Notes under the pieces: model-generated
The model's input: only the letters and a program-made list of their open reading frames with translations
The model's database searches: none
Told to the model about the DNA's origin: nothing
Assembly (NCBI GenBank): GCA_049614485.1
Contig: JBMZDR010000005.1
Coordinates: 52,290-116,289 of the forward strand
Length of the DNA stretch: 64,000 nucleotides
Origin: GCA-2733415 sp049614485
GTDB taxonomy: Bacteria > Bacteroidota > Bacteroidia > Flavobacteriales > Flavobacteriaceae
Direction of reading: 5' to 3'
Shown: in pieces, positions 1 to 8,215 of the stretch
Position numbering within the stretch: position 1 is the first letter of the stretch
Layout of the letters: every line of letters starts with the position of its first letter
Position numbers and translations under genes: made by a program

Positions 1-482
1 ATTGCTAGAATAGGCACATCTGTTTTTAAAACATCTAAAATACTTACATAGCCTTCAAACCCTATAATCGGACACAAATTAGCTTTTGTTGTGGTAAATT
101 GAAAAGGACCTAAACCGATATAATCTACCTTCTTAGAAATTAGACTTTGACAATCGTCCAATGTGTTTGCTGTCCCCCCGATAATTTGCCATGAGTATAA
201 ATGCTCTTTTGCAAGTGTTGGGCACACATCTGATTTTCCTAAATGCACACCATCTGCTTTAACTGTTTTTGCAATTTTATAATGGTCATTTATAATCAAA
301 CGGGTTTGAAAATGAGCGGTGATTTCTCTAGCTTTATGAGCCGTTTTTAACACAACTTTCTCCGAGACATTCTTCAAACGCAATTGCACTAATTCAGCTC
401 CTGAACTGCAGGCTTTTTGAATGTTACTCAATTGAGCTTCTGGCGTTGTGCCTTGTGAAATATAATGTAGTTTAGGTATCAT
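1..482 (-). CDS. thiE: Thiamine phosphate synthase ThiE (partial, cut by left edge)
   Basis: The 160 visible residues are the N-terminal part of a TIM-barrel thiamine phosphate synthase, which joins HMP-pyrophosphate to the thiazole phosphate to make thiamine monophosphate in the cytosol. The family's active-site signatures are intact: QLRLK at residues 33-37, the Asn-Asp pair in LIINDH (65-66), GVHLGKSD (78-85) and the TTTK phosphate loop (130-133). The ATG at 482 is followed directly by the fold, and the thiD stop lies 8 bases upstream, so it is the last visible gene of the thiS-thiC-tenI-thiD-thiE operon under the TPP riboswitch near 4.1 kb. In relatives thiG and thiH usually follow, but they would be outside the window. 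A second, degenerate ThiE-like gene lies two genes upstream. Confidence 0.95.
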   Translation of the reverse strand, partial: MIPKLHYISQGTTPEAQLSNIQKACSSGAELVQLRLKNVSEKVVLKTAHKAREITAHFQTRLIINDHYKIAKTVKADGVHLGKSDVCPTLAKEHLYSWQIIGGTANTLDDCQSLISKKVDYIGLGPFQFTTTKANLCPIIGFEGYVSILDVLKTDVPILA

Positions 483-490
483 TATTTGCG

Positions 491-1243
491 CTAATTGTAA
501 TTATGTTTCCCTAATAAACTAGGGGATGAATTCAAATAGTTTTCTGTATAATACTTAGCGTTTTTACACGCATCTTCTAATGCTTGTCCTAAGGTGATAT
601 TTGCACTAATTGCTGAACTTAACACACAGCCGCTACCGTGTTTTGGATACACATTTTCAAGAATTGGCGGTATATTTACCTCAACAATTTTATTGTGTAT
701 TAAAACATCATGCCCCTTTTTATCGGCTCTATGACCACCTTTTAAATAAAGGTTTGTCAATGAGCTGATACGACTGATTGTTTGTTCTAATGATAAGTTC
801 AAATACAAGCTTTTAATTTCATCATAGTTAGGCGTAAGCAAATCTATTTGACTTAATATTTTATCTGAAATTTCATCTTCTGAGTTATGAAACTCAAACG
901 ACGTACTTGCTTTTAAAACTGGATCAACGATAATTTTTATGTGAATATCTAGTTTCTTTAAACAGGATATGATACTTTCTAAAACCAACCAGTTTTCAAC
1001 AATTCCAATCTTTACAACTTTAAACGGATGTTTTCTATACACACATTGTATCTGATCTAGAATCACTTCTATCGGAATCCAATGACACGCCTCAAACTCA
1101 GATTCATTTTGAATTGTTACCGCTGTACAAACAGATAAACCATACAATCCATGAGATTCATATGTTTTTAAATCAGCCCCTATTCCAGCACCATTTGAGG
1201 AGTCAAACCCTGCGATACTCAATATGTATTTGAGTTTATCCAT
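491..1243 (-). CDS. thiD: Hydroxymethylpyrimidine/phosphomethylpyrimidine kinase ThiD
   Basis: This 250-residue ribokinase-fold enzyme phosphorylates HMP and then HMP-phosphate to supply the pyrimidine half of thiamine. The N-terminus has the ThiD signature SIAGFDSSNGAGIGADLKT (residues 9-27), which binds substrate. LTPNYDEI lies mid-protein and the C-terminal HGSGCVLSSAISANI is the anion-hole/ATP motif with the catalytic base position (GSGC). Length is near the family norm of about 260. It overlaps the upstream TenI-like gene by 8 bases, which indicates translational coupling, and is followed by thiE after 8 bases. Regulation should come from the operon's TPP riboswitch. Confidence 0.95.
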   Translation of the reverse strand: MDKLKYILSIAGFDSSNGAGIGADLKTYESHGLYGLSVCTAVTIQNESEFEACHWIPIEVILDQIQCVYRKHPFKVVKIGIVENWLVLESIISCLKKLDIHIKIIVDPVLKASTSFEFHNSEDEISDKILSQIDLLTPNYDEIKSLYLNLSLEQTISRISSLTNLYLKGGHRADKKGHDVLIHNKIVEVNIPPILENVYPKHGSGCVLSSAISANITLGQALEDACKNAKYYTENYLNSSPSLLGKHNYN

Positions 1244-1838
1244 TAAATATTTCTATTGCTTTTGTGATGATTTGTTTAAAATTTTCCACAGGGTCATTTG
1301 CATTCCAAACACCACCAAGAACACCAATTCCTTGATATCCCATATCTTTGATTGCATCAATATTTTCTAAAGACACACCGCCCATACCAATAACAACTTT
1401 ATCTATATGATGAACTTTAAAACCTTTCCCTGCATACCCTTTTTTAGAAATTGATGAAAAAACCGGGCTTAACAAATGGTAATCAAACTCAAAATCGCAA
1501 TTCTCCAGCTCATCAGGCTCATGGAAGGAAGAACTGATTGTTTTTCCATACATGCTTAAACCTTTAAAATAATGACCTGGATTATCAATATGATCTTTTC
1601 TTTTTTGTTCCTGAAAATGAATGCCTTTTAAATTGTAAACATTCACCAATTCATGAAAATAATGCACCACAACTTTACTGTGGTATTTTTCTTCAATTTG
1701 ATTCAAATACAAACAATGTTCTTCATAATTTTTATATGGTTTTCTAAGATGATAATATTCTAAACCTGCATCAAAAAGCTGATTTAATATGAATATTTCA
1801 TTCTCTATATCGTGTTCAGGAGCTATTAAAACAATCAT
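1236..1838 (-). CDS. TenI/ThiE-like protein with degenerate active site
   Basis: This 200-residue protein has the ThiE/TenI TIM-barrel pattern: HLRKP (30-34) at the pyrophosphate site, KGIHF (71-75), a SPVF...KKG segment (124-134) and VIGMGGV (149-155). Compared with the intact ThiE in the same operon it has lost the metal-binding Asn-Asp (VVVHYF at 57-61), and the HLGxxD motif has become HFQEQK. It therefore probably does not act as a normal thiamine phosphate synthase. TenI-type proteins speed thiazole tautomer aromatisation, and that is the best guess. Flavobacterial thi operons often carry such a second copy between thiC and thiD. It starts at ATG 1838, 10 bases after thiC, and overlaps thiD. 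Confidence 0.8.
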   Translation of the reverse strand: MIVLIAPEHDIENEIFILNQLFDAGLEYYHLRKPYKNYEEHCLYLNQIEEKYHSKVVVHYFHELVNVYNLKGIHFQEQKRKDHIDNPGHYFKGLSMYGKTISSSFHEPDELENCDFEFDYHLLSPVFSSISKKGYAGKGFKVHHIDKVVIGMGGVSLENIDAIKDMGYQGIGVLGGVWNANDPVENFKQIITKAIEIFNG

Positions 1839-1848
1839 TTTAAATTAC

Positions 1849-3708
1849 TTATAGATAAACTTCAGATCCTTTTTCTTTAAATTCTTGCGACTTTTCTTCC
1901 ATGCCTTTTTTTATAACTTCATTTTCTACAATGTCATTTTCTTTAGCAAAATCACGTACTTCCTGAGAGATCTTCATCGAACAGAATTTTGGTCCGCACA
2001 TAGAACAGAAATGTGCAATTTTCGCACCAGCTGCTGGCAATGTTTCATCGTGGTATTCACGTGCGCGTTCAGGGTCTAACCCTAAATTAAACTGATCCTC
2101 CCAACGGAATTCAAAGCGTGCCATACTTAAAGCGTTATCGCGGTGTTGCGCTCCGGGATGTCCTTTAGCTAAATCGGCAGCATGCGCCGCCAATTTATAC
2201 GTCACAACTCCAACACGTACATCTTCTTTATTTGGTAATCCTAAGTGTTCTTTTGGTGTTACATAACATAGCATTGCACAGCCGTACCAACCAATCATAG
2301 CAGCACCTATACCTGAAGTAATATGGTCATAACCAGGGGCAATATCTGTTGTTAAAGGCCCTAATGTATAAAAAGGGGCTTCATCACAAACTTCAATTTG
2401 CTTCTCCATATTTTCCTTAATCATGTGCATTGGCACGTGACCTGGGCCTTCAATAAAACACTGCACTTCATGCTTACGCGCAATTTGTGTTAACTCCCCT
2501 AAAGTCTCTAATTCAGCAAATTGTGCTTCATCATTAGCATCAGCAACTGACCCTGGGCGTAAACCATCTCCTAAAGAAAAGGCAACGTCATAAGATTTTA
2601 AAATCTCACAGATTTCCTCAAAATGAGTATATAAAAAACTTTCTTTATGATGTGCTAAACACCATTTTGCCATAATAGAACCTCCACGAGAAACGATGCC
2701 AGTAACACGTTTAGCAGTCATTGGCACATAACGTAGTAACACTCCGGCATGAATGGTAAAATAATCGACACCTTGCTCTGCTTGTTCAATTAATGTATCA
2801 CGGAAAATTTCCCATGTTAAATCTTCTGCAACTCCGTTTACTTTTTCTAAGGCTTGATAAATTGGTACTGTCCCAATTGGTACTGGCGAATTACGCACAA
2901 TCCATTCACGGGTTTCATGAATGTTTTCGCCTGTAGATAAATCCATGATATTATCTGCTCCCCAGCGGCAAGCCCAAACCGCTTTTTCAACTTCTTCCTC
3001 AATTGAAGATGTAACGGCTGAATTTCCAATATTTGCATTTATTTTCACTAAGAAGTTTCGCCCTAAAATCATAGGTTCTGCTTCTGGATGATTAATATTT
3101 GATGGTATAACCGCTCGCCCTCTAGCCACTTCATCACGAACAAATTCTGGCGTGATTTTTTCTGGAATTGAAGCTCCGAAATGTTCACCTTTATGTTGCT
3201 TTCTAATTTCAGTCATTTCATCTATTCGTTGATTTTCACGAATAGCGATATATTCCATTTCTGGCGTAATGATTCCTTTTTTGGCGTAATGTAATTGGGT
3301 TACATTTTGCCCTTTTTTAGCGCGTAAAGGTTTTTTAAGATCTCCGAAACGCATGTGATCTAAACTAGAGTCGTTTAAACGCTCATTGCAATATTCTGAA
3401 GAAAATGAGTCTAATTGTTCCACATCACCACGATCTAAAATCCATTGCTCACGGATACGTTCAATACCATCATGGACATTGATTGCTTTGTCAGGATCAG
3501 TATAAGGTCCAGATGTATCATAAACTGTTACCGGTTCATTAGGTGTTAATTTTCCTGTAAAAGTATCTTTAGTATCACTTAAGGTAATTTCACGCATCGC
3601 TACTTTAATTTGTGGGTGGATTGTACCTGATACGTATATCTTTTTTGAGTTCGGAAATGGGTTTCTTGTAATTTGGCCTTGTTTTGGTGCCGTGTCTTTA
3701 TTTTTCAT
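1849..3708 (-). CDS. thiC: Phosphomethylpyrimidine synthase ThiC
   Basis: ThiC is a radical-SAM enzyme that rearranges the purine intermediate AIR into HMP-phosphate. At 619 residues it has the usual full length. The C-terminus carries the cluster-binding motif C568-x2-C571-x4-C576 (CSMCGPKFC), preceded by the typical RFEFRWEDQF segment. The central barrel shows the highly conserved stretches VPIGTVPIYQALEKV and IEGPGHVPMHMI. The ATG at 3708 gives the conserved start MKNKDTAPKQGQ. It follows thiS by 22 bases and precedes the TenI-like gene by 10, and is the second gene of the riboswitch-controlled operon. Confidence 0.98.
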   Translation of the reverse strand: MKNKDTAPKQGQITRNPFPNSKKIYVSGTIHPQIKVAMREITLSDTKDTFTGKLTPNEPVTVYDTSGPYTDPDKAINVHDGIERIREQWILDRGDVEQLDSFSSEYCNERLNDSSLDHMRFGDLKKPLRAKKGQNVTQLHYAKKGIITPEMEYIAIRENQRIDEMTEIRKQHKGEHFGASIPEKITPEFVRDEVARGRAVIPSNINHPEAEPMILGRNFLVKINANIGNSAVTSSIEEEVEKAVWACRWGADNIMDLSTGENIHETREWIVRNSPVPIGTVPIYQALEKVNGVAEDLTWEIFRDTLIEQAEQGVDYFTIHAGVLLRYVPMTAKRVTGIVSRGGSIMAKWCLAHHKESFLYTHFEEICEILKSYDVAFSLGDGLRPGSVADANDEAQFAELETLGELTQIARKHEVQCFIEGPGHVPMHMIKENMEKQIEVCDEAPFYTLGPLTTDIAPGYDHITSGIGAAMIGWYGCAMLCYVTPKEHLGLPNKEDVRVGVVTYKLAAHAADLAKGHPGAQHRDNALSMARFEFRWEDQFNLGLDPERAREYHDETLPAAGAKIAHFCSMCGPKFCSMKISQEVRDFAKENDIVENEVIKKGMEEKSQEFKEKGSEVYL

Positions 3709-3730
3709 GGTTTGTGGTTTTCGTAATTAA

Positions 3731-3934
3731 TTATCCGCCTTGGGTTGCTTGAATGATTAATACCTCATCATTTTCAATAAGTAGGGTTGACGCCCAATCT
3801 GACTTAGTGATAATTTGATTATTTACAGCGACTGCAATACCGTTTTCTTTTTGATTAATATTGCGTAATAACAGGTTGAGTGTAGTACCCTTAGCTATTT
3901 TTTTAGTGAGATTATTTACATTTATAGATACCAT
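3731..3934 (-). CDS. thiS: Sulfur carrier protein ThiS
   Basis: This 67-residue ubiquitin-fold protein carries sulfur as a C-terminal thiocarboxylate for thiazole formation. The diagnostic features are the small size and the ending QATQGG, whose final Gly-Gly is adenylated and then sulfurated. It is the first gene of the thi synthesis operon; the TPP riboswitch ends about 110 bases upstream of its ATG. Confidence 0.95.
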   Translation of the reverse strand: MVSINVNNLTKKIAKGTTLNLLLRNINQKENGIAVAVNNQIITKSDWASTLLIENDEVLIIQATQGG

Positions 3935-4045
3935 AATTTACTATTTAAAATAATTTAATAGCATCTTTAACGTATTATAAACTATAAATGAAGAGTGGGT
4001 AAAAGATCATTTACCAACTGAATAGTGGAATCTATATAAAGTTCT

Positions 4046-4123
4046 ACTTTTCCCTACGGCTGTACTAACAACATCAGGTTCAAAGAGTTTTTCTCAGCAT
4101 TATTTAAAATGCACCTCTAAAGT
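4046..4123 (-). promoter_or_regulatory. TPP riboswitch upstream of thiSC operon
   Basis: On the minus strand the THI-box elements occur in order: GGTGCATT / AATGCTGAGA (P2-P3 and the pyrimidine-binding CUGAGA), then TTTGAACCTGATG, then CCGTAGGGA. Closing helix P1 is ACTTT (4119-4123) with AAAGT (4046-4050). It lies between the TonB receptor stop (4170) and thiS (3934). No clear terminator follows, so control is more likely at translation of thiS or through AU-rich refolding in the roughly 110-base leader. Confidence 0.92.
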
Positions 4124-4169
4124 TTATTTACCAAAAACACTAATTTATTCTATACTTATCTTTTTTATT

Positions 4170-6293
4170 TTAAAATTTAAATGTTGCTCCTAATAAAAAA
4201 TTAATTGTTGCTTGTGGATAATAACCAGCACCTTCTATTGTTTGTATATTAGAAGGGTTTGTCCAATTATCTTCATAATTATAATAATACCCATTTGACA
4301 CATATTCTTTATTAAAAATATTATTCACTAACCCAGACAATACAATAGATTTAAATATTTTATTAGGTTTTATTTCATAAGTAACATTCACATCACTTGT
4401 AAAATAACTATCTAATTTAGACGCTTCAGAATCAATATTACTCATATACTGTTCTCCTACAAACTTTGATAGTAATGAAATTTGCAGGTTTTTTACCGGC
4501 ATGAAATTAAATGCGTTACCAGCAACTATACTTGGAGAAAATGAAATATTCGTGTTTCCAAAGTTTCGTAAGGCTCCATTCCATTGTGCATAAAAGTCCT
4601 TATTTCTGTTTGTACTGATTGACATATTTGGTTGAACACTAAACATTTTAGATAGTTTTACTTGAGCATCTACTTCTAATCCTAAGCGATAACTTTTTCC
4701 TACATTTTCTCTTATTCCTGCCCCTACTAAATCTAATGCTCCTGTAAGAACCAATTGATTTTCGTATCGCATATAATAAAGGTTTGTATTGATATTAAAG
4801 TTCTTTTGACTAACACGCCAACCCAATTCAAAATCATTTAATGTTTCTGGTTCTGGGTCTCCATTTTCATAATCCGTTCTATTTGGTTCTCTATTGGCAC
4901 GTGCATACGATGCATAAAGACTGTTATAGTTATTAATCTTAAAGGTTAAACCTGCCTTAGGGTTAAAAAATGTGAATGAATCATCTACACCTAGAACATT
5001 AGCTTTATAAGCCACATTTCTAACTTGTAAATCACCATATAATAAAATTTTAGAATTCAGTTTGATATCTGCCTTTGTAAAAAAGCTCATGTCTGATTTA
5101 TACGATGTATTGTCATAATAGCGTTGTCTGATACTACTATCACTTGCATATTCCGCCCAAATCACCTCTCCAAAATGATCACCTTGGTAGTAGCTATAAG
5201 ATGATCCAAATGTTATATCTACTTGTTGTTTGTTATAATTTGCGCTTGCATTTAGCACATAAAAATCATTATCTAACCATTTGCGTCTAATTAAATCTGT
5301 TTCACTAATTGTTGTACCGCCAATTACAACATCTGAAAACCCATAGTCAGCAAATGCTTGATTTTCTTTATACTGCTCATAATACCCTCTACCATAGGTG
5401 TAATTTACACCTACATTAGTTGACCAATTTGTATTGATTTTCTGATTCCAATGCAATTGGTAGTGGTCTTGATTATAATGATCTACTTCATTGTCATAGG
5501 TGTACGGATTTTGTCTTCTATCGTCTTCTAACTCTTCAGCAGTTAATCCATACCAAGATTGGTATGTTTCTTCTTTTCCACCAAAGGCTAAGGCTTTAAT
5601 TAATGTTTTTTCAGTAACGTAAGATGCCTGTAAAAAGTAAGAACTTAAATCAGAAAATGCTCTGTCAACATAACCGTCTGATTTGATTTTTGATAAACGA
5701 CCAGCGAATTCAAAATGCTCATTTAATTTTCCAGTTGCGAATTTTGCTGTATGTTTTCTAGTGCCATAAGACCCAAAAGAGTTGCTAAATTCTGCGCTAG
5801 CAATTTCTGAAACCCCATCAGTTAATAAGTTTATACTTGCCCCGTAAGCTCCGGCGCCATTTGTAGAAGTTCCTACCCCACGTTGTAATTGTAAATTTTC
5901 TACAGAGGAAGAGAAATCTGGTAAATTAACCCAAAATGTCCCTTGAGATTCTGTATCATTGTAAGGAATACCATTTATAGTAACATTTATTCCTGAACCA
6001 CTCGTTCCACGCACACGCATACCTGTATAACCAACACCTGCACCTGCATCCGTGGTAGTGACGACGTTTGGCATATAATTCATTAACACTGGAATATCTT
6101 GCCCTAAATTACGTTTGGCAAGTTCTTCTTTTGATAAATTTGAATGTGTTACTGGCGCATCTTTAGATACACGTACAGACTTTACTAAAACTTCATCTAA
6201 AATTTCAACTTGAGTTGAATCTTTTTTCTCTTCTTGAGAAAATGCATTAAAAGTAACTGCAAAAAGACATAAAAAAGTAAGTAGGTTTCTCAT
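4170..6293 (-). CDS. TonB-dependent receptor, predicted thiamine uptake
   Basis: This 707-residue outer-membrane receptor has a cleavable signal peptide (MRNLLTFLCLFAVTFNAFS), a TonB-box-like region, a plug domain (about 45-160, with MRVRGTSGSGINVTINGIPYND) and a 22-strand-type barrel ending in the aromatic residue of LLGATFKF. It lacks the N-terminal carboxypeptidase-like domain that many flavobacterial receptors have. Substrate is inferred from context: it has its own TPP riboswitch and sits between the thiamine synthesis and inner-membrane uptake operons, matching the receptor called omr1 in comparative studies of Bacteroidota thiamine regulons. Thiamine or a phosphate ester is the likely ligand; specificity cannot be read from the barrel. 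Confidence 0.9.
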   Translation of the reverse strand: MRNLLTFLCLFAVTFNAFSQEEKKDSTQVEILDEVLVKSVRVSKDAPVTHSNLSKEELAKRNLGQDIPVLMNYMPNVVTTTDAGAGVGYTGMRVRGTSGSGINVTINGIPYNDTESQGTFWVNLPDFSSSVENLQLQRGVGTSTNGAGAYGASINLLTDGVSEIASAEFSNSFGSYGTRKHTAKFATGKLNEHFEFAGRLSKIKSDGYVDRAFSDLSSYFLQASYVTEKTLIKALAFGGKEETYQSWYGLTAEELEDDRRQNPYTYDNEVDHYNQDHYQLHWNQKINTNWSTNVGVNYTYGRGYYEQYKENQAFADYGFSDVVIGGTTISETDLIRRKWLDNDFYVLNASANYNKQQVDITFGSSYSYYQGDHFGEVIWAEYASDSSIRQRYYDNTSYKSDMSFFTKADIKLNSKILLYGDLQVRNVAYKANVLGVDDSFTFFNPKAGLTFKINNYNSLYASYARANREPNRTDYENGDPEPETLNDFELGWRVSQKNFNINTNLYYMRYENQLVLTGALDLVGAGIRENVGKSYRLGLEVDAQVKLSKMFSVQPNMSISTNRNKDFYAQWNGALRNFGNTNISFSPSIVAGNAFNFMPVKNLQISLLSKFVGEQYMSNIDSEASKLDSYFTSDVNVTYEIKPNKIFKSIVLSGLVNNIFNKEYVSNGYYYNYEDNWTNPSNIQTIEGAGYYPQATINFLLGATFKF

Positions 6294-6445
6294 TTCGATT
6301 AAATAAAAATAACCGAATAAAAAGAGGTAATTATTCTTTGTTGTTGTTTTAGCTCAAGGTGTAACCGTTCGGTAATTTCTTTTCTGTTATTTAGAAAGAA
6401 CTATTCACAAACAATTAGCCTCATTAATTCAAAATGGCGACTATC

Positions 6446-6523
6446 GCCTCCCTAAACAGCATTACCTGTTCTAGGTTCATTGGGTATGATCTCAGCCATT
6501 TTACTGGCACCCCTTTTTGAGAA
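6446..6523 (-). promoter_or_regulatory. TPP riboswitch upstream of TonB receptor
   Basis: The minus strand shows a near-consensus THI box: GGGGTGCC, then GGCTGAGATCATACCC, ATGAACCT, ACAGGTAATGCTG and TTTAGGGA. Of the three copies here it is closest to the bacterial consensus. P1 is not obvious from the bases alone. Directly after the aptamer a 5-bp hairpin (GGCGA tag TCGCC, 6436-6448) could take part in switching. The receptor ATG lies about 150 bases downstream. Confidence 0.95.
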
Positions 6524-6528
6524 CGGGG

Positions 6529-6536
6529 CAAATGTA
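6529..6536 (-). promoter_or_regulatory. -7 promoter element for riboswitch-TonB receptor transcript
   Basis: The minus strand reads TACATTTG, an exact match to the Bacteroidota -7 consensus TAnnTTTG. The expected start of transcription is a few bases downstream, so the riboswitch would begin almost at the 5' end of the mRNA. This indicates that the receptor has its own promoter and is not only read from the salvage operon. Confidence 0.6.
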
Positions 6537-6577
6537 TGAACAATTATTAATTGAATTCTAATTTTTATATAATTATT

Positions 6578-7138
6578 TTACTGATTTAGCAACGCATCAA
6601 TCTCTCTAATAGCTGTTGACATTCGTGACTTTTCATTACCTGATACAGTAATGAACGGCAAATTCATCTCTTCAAGCGTGTTTTTAAACCTTATAAACAT
6701 CTGCTCTCTTTTATCAGACCGGTTTCTAACATCATCATTTTCCCACGGGATATCTGTGTTTGTAAGAATGTATAAATTATAGGTGTTACGTACCGCAAAC
6801 TTCTTTACGATTTTAGGACAGTAACCGTCATAAATCATTTCAGAATATAGTTTAGTTTCCAGCAAATTCGTATCACAAAATAATATTTTTGAAACTTTCT
6901 CTGAATAATAATTCTCTAGTTTCATTTGACCAACTGCAATAGGTAATACGTCTTTTTTAGTTAACGTTTTATTTATTGCCAATTTCTCTTCAGCATACTG
7001 TCTTGAATACTCTGGAGCCCACAGTGTGTTATAATGGTCTGCTAATTGTTTAGCCAGTGTAGTTTTTCCGGTACATTCTGGCCCAAACAACACTATTTTT
7101 AGGCAAGAGTTATTTGCTTGTTTAAGTTTTTCTTCCAT
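6578..7138 (-). CDS. NadR-type P-loop kinase, probable thiamine salvage kinase
   Basis: This 186-residue AAA/P-loop protein resembles the ribosylnicotinamide kinase domain of NadR. It has Walker A GPECTGKTTL (about 19-28), the family segment PEYSRQYAE, and an FCDTNLLETKLYSEM metal-site region. It lacks the nucleotidyltransferase domain of full NadR. It is translationally coupled to pnuT (40-base overlap) in an operon headed by a TPP riboswitch. I therefore infer that it phosphorylates incoming thiamine or a related compound to trap it, as the paralogous kinase does for nicotinamide riboside after PnuC. A role in NAD salvage is the alternative. Confidence 0.78.
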   Translation of the reverse strand: MEEKLKQANNSCLKIVLFGPECTGKTTLAKQLADHYNTLWAPEYSRQYAEEKLAINKTLTKKDVLPIAVGQMKLENYYSEKVSKILFCDTNLLETKLYSEMIYDGYCPKIVKKFAVRNTYNLYILTNTDIPWENDDVRNRSDKREQMFIRFKNTLEEMNLPFITVSGNEKSRMSTAIREIDALLNQ

Positions 7139-7731
7139 TCTAAATATCCGAATATGGCAATAATTGTGAATATAAGGTATAAAATACTTGATAGGGTATA
7201 GCCCTTATAAAAGTATAATGGCACAGATATTAAATCACCTATTAGCAAGTAAATCCAGTTTTCTATTTTTCGTTTAGCCATTAACCACATGCCTACAAAA
7301 AACAATCCTGTAGTAAAGGTGTCTACATAGGCTGTCCAATCATTCCATTTATTAAAAATGTGATAAATTATGTACACAAAAAACATTGTACCTATAAAAA
7401 TAAACAGGGTTGTAAAATGCTCACTTTTATTAGTGCATGTAATTGGCGTTACATGTGTTTCATCAATCTTTTTGGTCCATATATACCAGCCGTAAATGCT
7501 CATTATCAAATAATACGCATTTACAATCATGTCGCCTAACAAGCCCCATTTAAACAAAAGATACACAAACAATACGGTGCTTATTATTCCTGTGGGAAAC
7601 ACCCACACCTTGTTTTTCAAAGAGTATACGACTGAACAAATGCTAAAAAAAATGGCTATAGCTTCAATTGCAATATTTAAATTACTGTAATCAGAATACT
7701 GACCAAAGAGGAAATCAAAAACGTGGTTCAT
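7099..7731 (-). CDS. pnuT: PnuC-family transporter (PnuT, predicted thiamine uptake)
   Basis: A 210-residue inner-membrane protein with about seven transmembrane helices and the PnuC-family signature YGWYIWTKK. PnuC-type carriers work by facilitated diffusion and rely on an internal kinase to trap substrate, which fits the kinase encoded next. Riboswitch context points to thiamine, the subgroup called PnuT. An in-frame TTG at 7755 exists upstream, but ATG 7731 gives the expected N-terminus (MNHVFDFLFG) and a modest 17-base overlap with the preceding gene. Confidence 0.9.
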   Translation of the reverse strand: MNHVFDFLFGQYSDYSNLNIAIEAIAIFFSICSVVYSLKNKVWVFPTGIISTVLFVYLLFKWGLLGDMIVNAYYLIMSIYGWYIWTKKIDETHVTPITCTNKSEHFTTLFIFIGTMFFVYIIYHIFNKWNDWTAYVDTFTTGLFFVGMWLMAKRKIENWIYLLIGDLISVPLYFYKGYTLSSILYLIFTIIAIFGYLEWKKNLNKQITLA

Positions 7732-7975
7732 AATTACTCCTGTCAGATTTGACAATTTTCATGTTAGCAATAATTGCATTAGATGCTTCAAATGATTGTT
7801 TTAGTTCGTTATTTATAAATAACATTACCTCATCGTATTCGCCATAAATTTGAGTGCTCAATGCATTTTCTTCAACATGAAAGTTAGAGTTTCGCAAGCG
7901 AGTGATAAAATTAACGATATGGGTTCTATAATCATCCTCTAAAGGCATTAAGGTAAGTTCTACAGAAATTTTCAT
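7715..7975 (-). CDS. YkoF-like thiamine-binding protein (MTH1187 family)
   Basis: This 86-residue protein begins MKISVELTLMPLEDDY, the typical opening of the YkoF/MTH1187 ferredoxin-like thiamine-binding domain. It continues with the family's IVNFITRLRNSN and a C-terminal beta strand (ANMKIVKSD). In Bacillus the two-domain YkoF binds HMP and thiamine. Here a single-domain copy is the first gene of the riboswitch-controlled salvage operon. It has no signal peptide, so it would act in the cytosol, perhaps as a binding or sensing partner of PnuT. The biochemical role of single-domain versions is not settled. Confidence 0.85.
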   Translation of the reverse strand: MKISVELTLMPLEDDYRTHIVNFITRLRNSNFHVEENALSTQIYGEYDEVMLFINNELKQSFEASNAIIANMKIVKSDRSNYEPRF

Positions 7976-8077
7976 TTTTACTGTTTTTAAAATCCAAAGT
8001 TTTTATAACTATAACACTATAGTATATCTGCTAGTAAACAATAATAACGTAAAGAAAAAAAGAGGCTAAATACCTAT

Positions 8078-8163
8078 AACTTTTCCCTCCGTTGGTATTA
8101 GCCAAATCAGGTGATAAGGATTTTTCTCAAACTAACTATAATAAGTTAGCTACTCCTAAAGTT
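8078..8163 (-). promoter_or_regulatory. TPP riboswitch upstream of ykoF-like/pnuT/kinase operon
   Basis: On the minus strand P1 AACTTT/AAAGTT closes a THI element containing GGAGTAGCTAAC, TTTGAGAAAA, TCACCTGATTTGGC and AACGGAGGGAAAA. It is more diverged than its neighbours: the usual CUGAGA reads TTGAGA and GAACCUGAU reads TCACCTGAT. The order and spacing are nevertheless right. A near-consensus -7 element (TATCTTCG) lies just upstream, at about 8174-8181. The first ATG lies about 100 bases downstream. Confidence 0.88.
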
Positions 8164-8215
8164 TACTTTTGCGAAGATAAATTTAAAAACTAAATCTACT
8201 TATGTTTTGTAAAAT

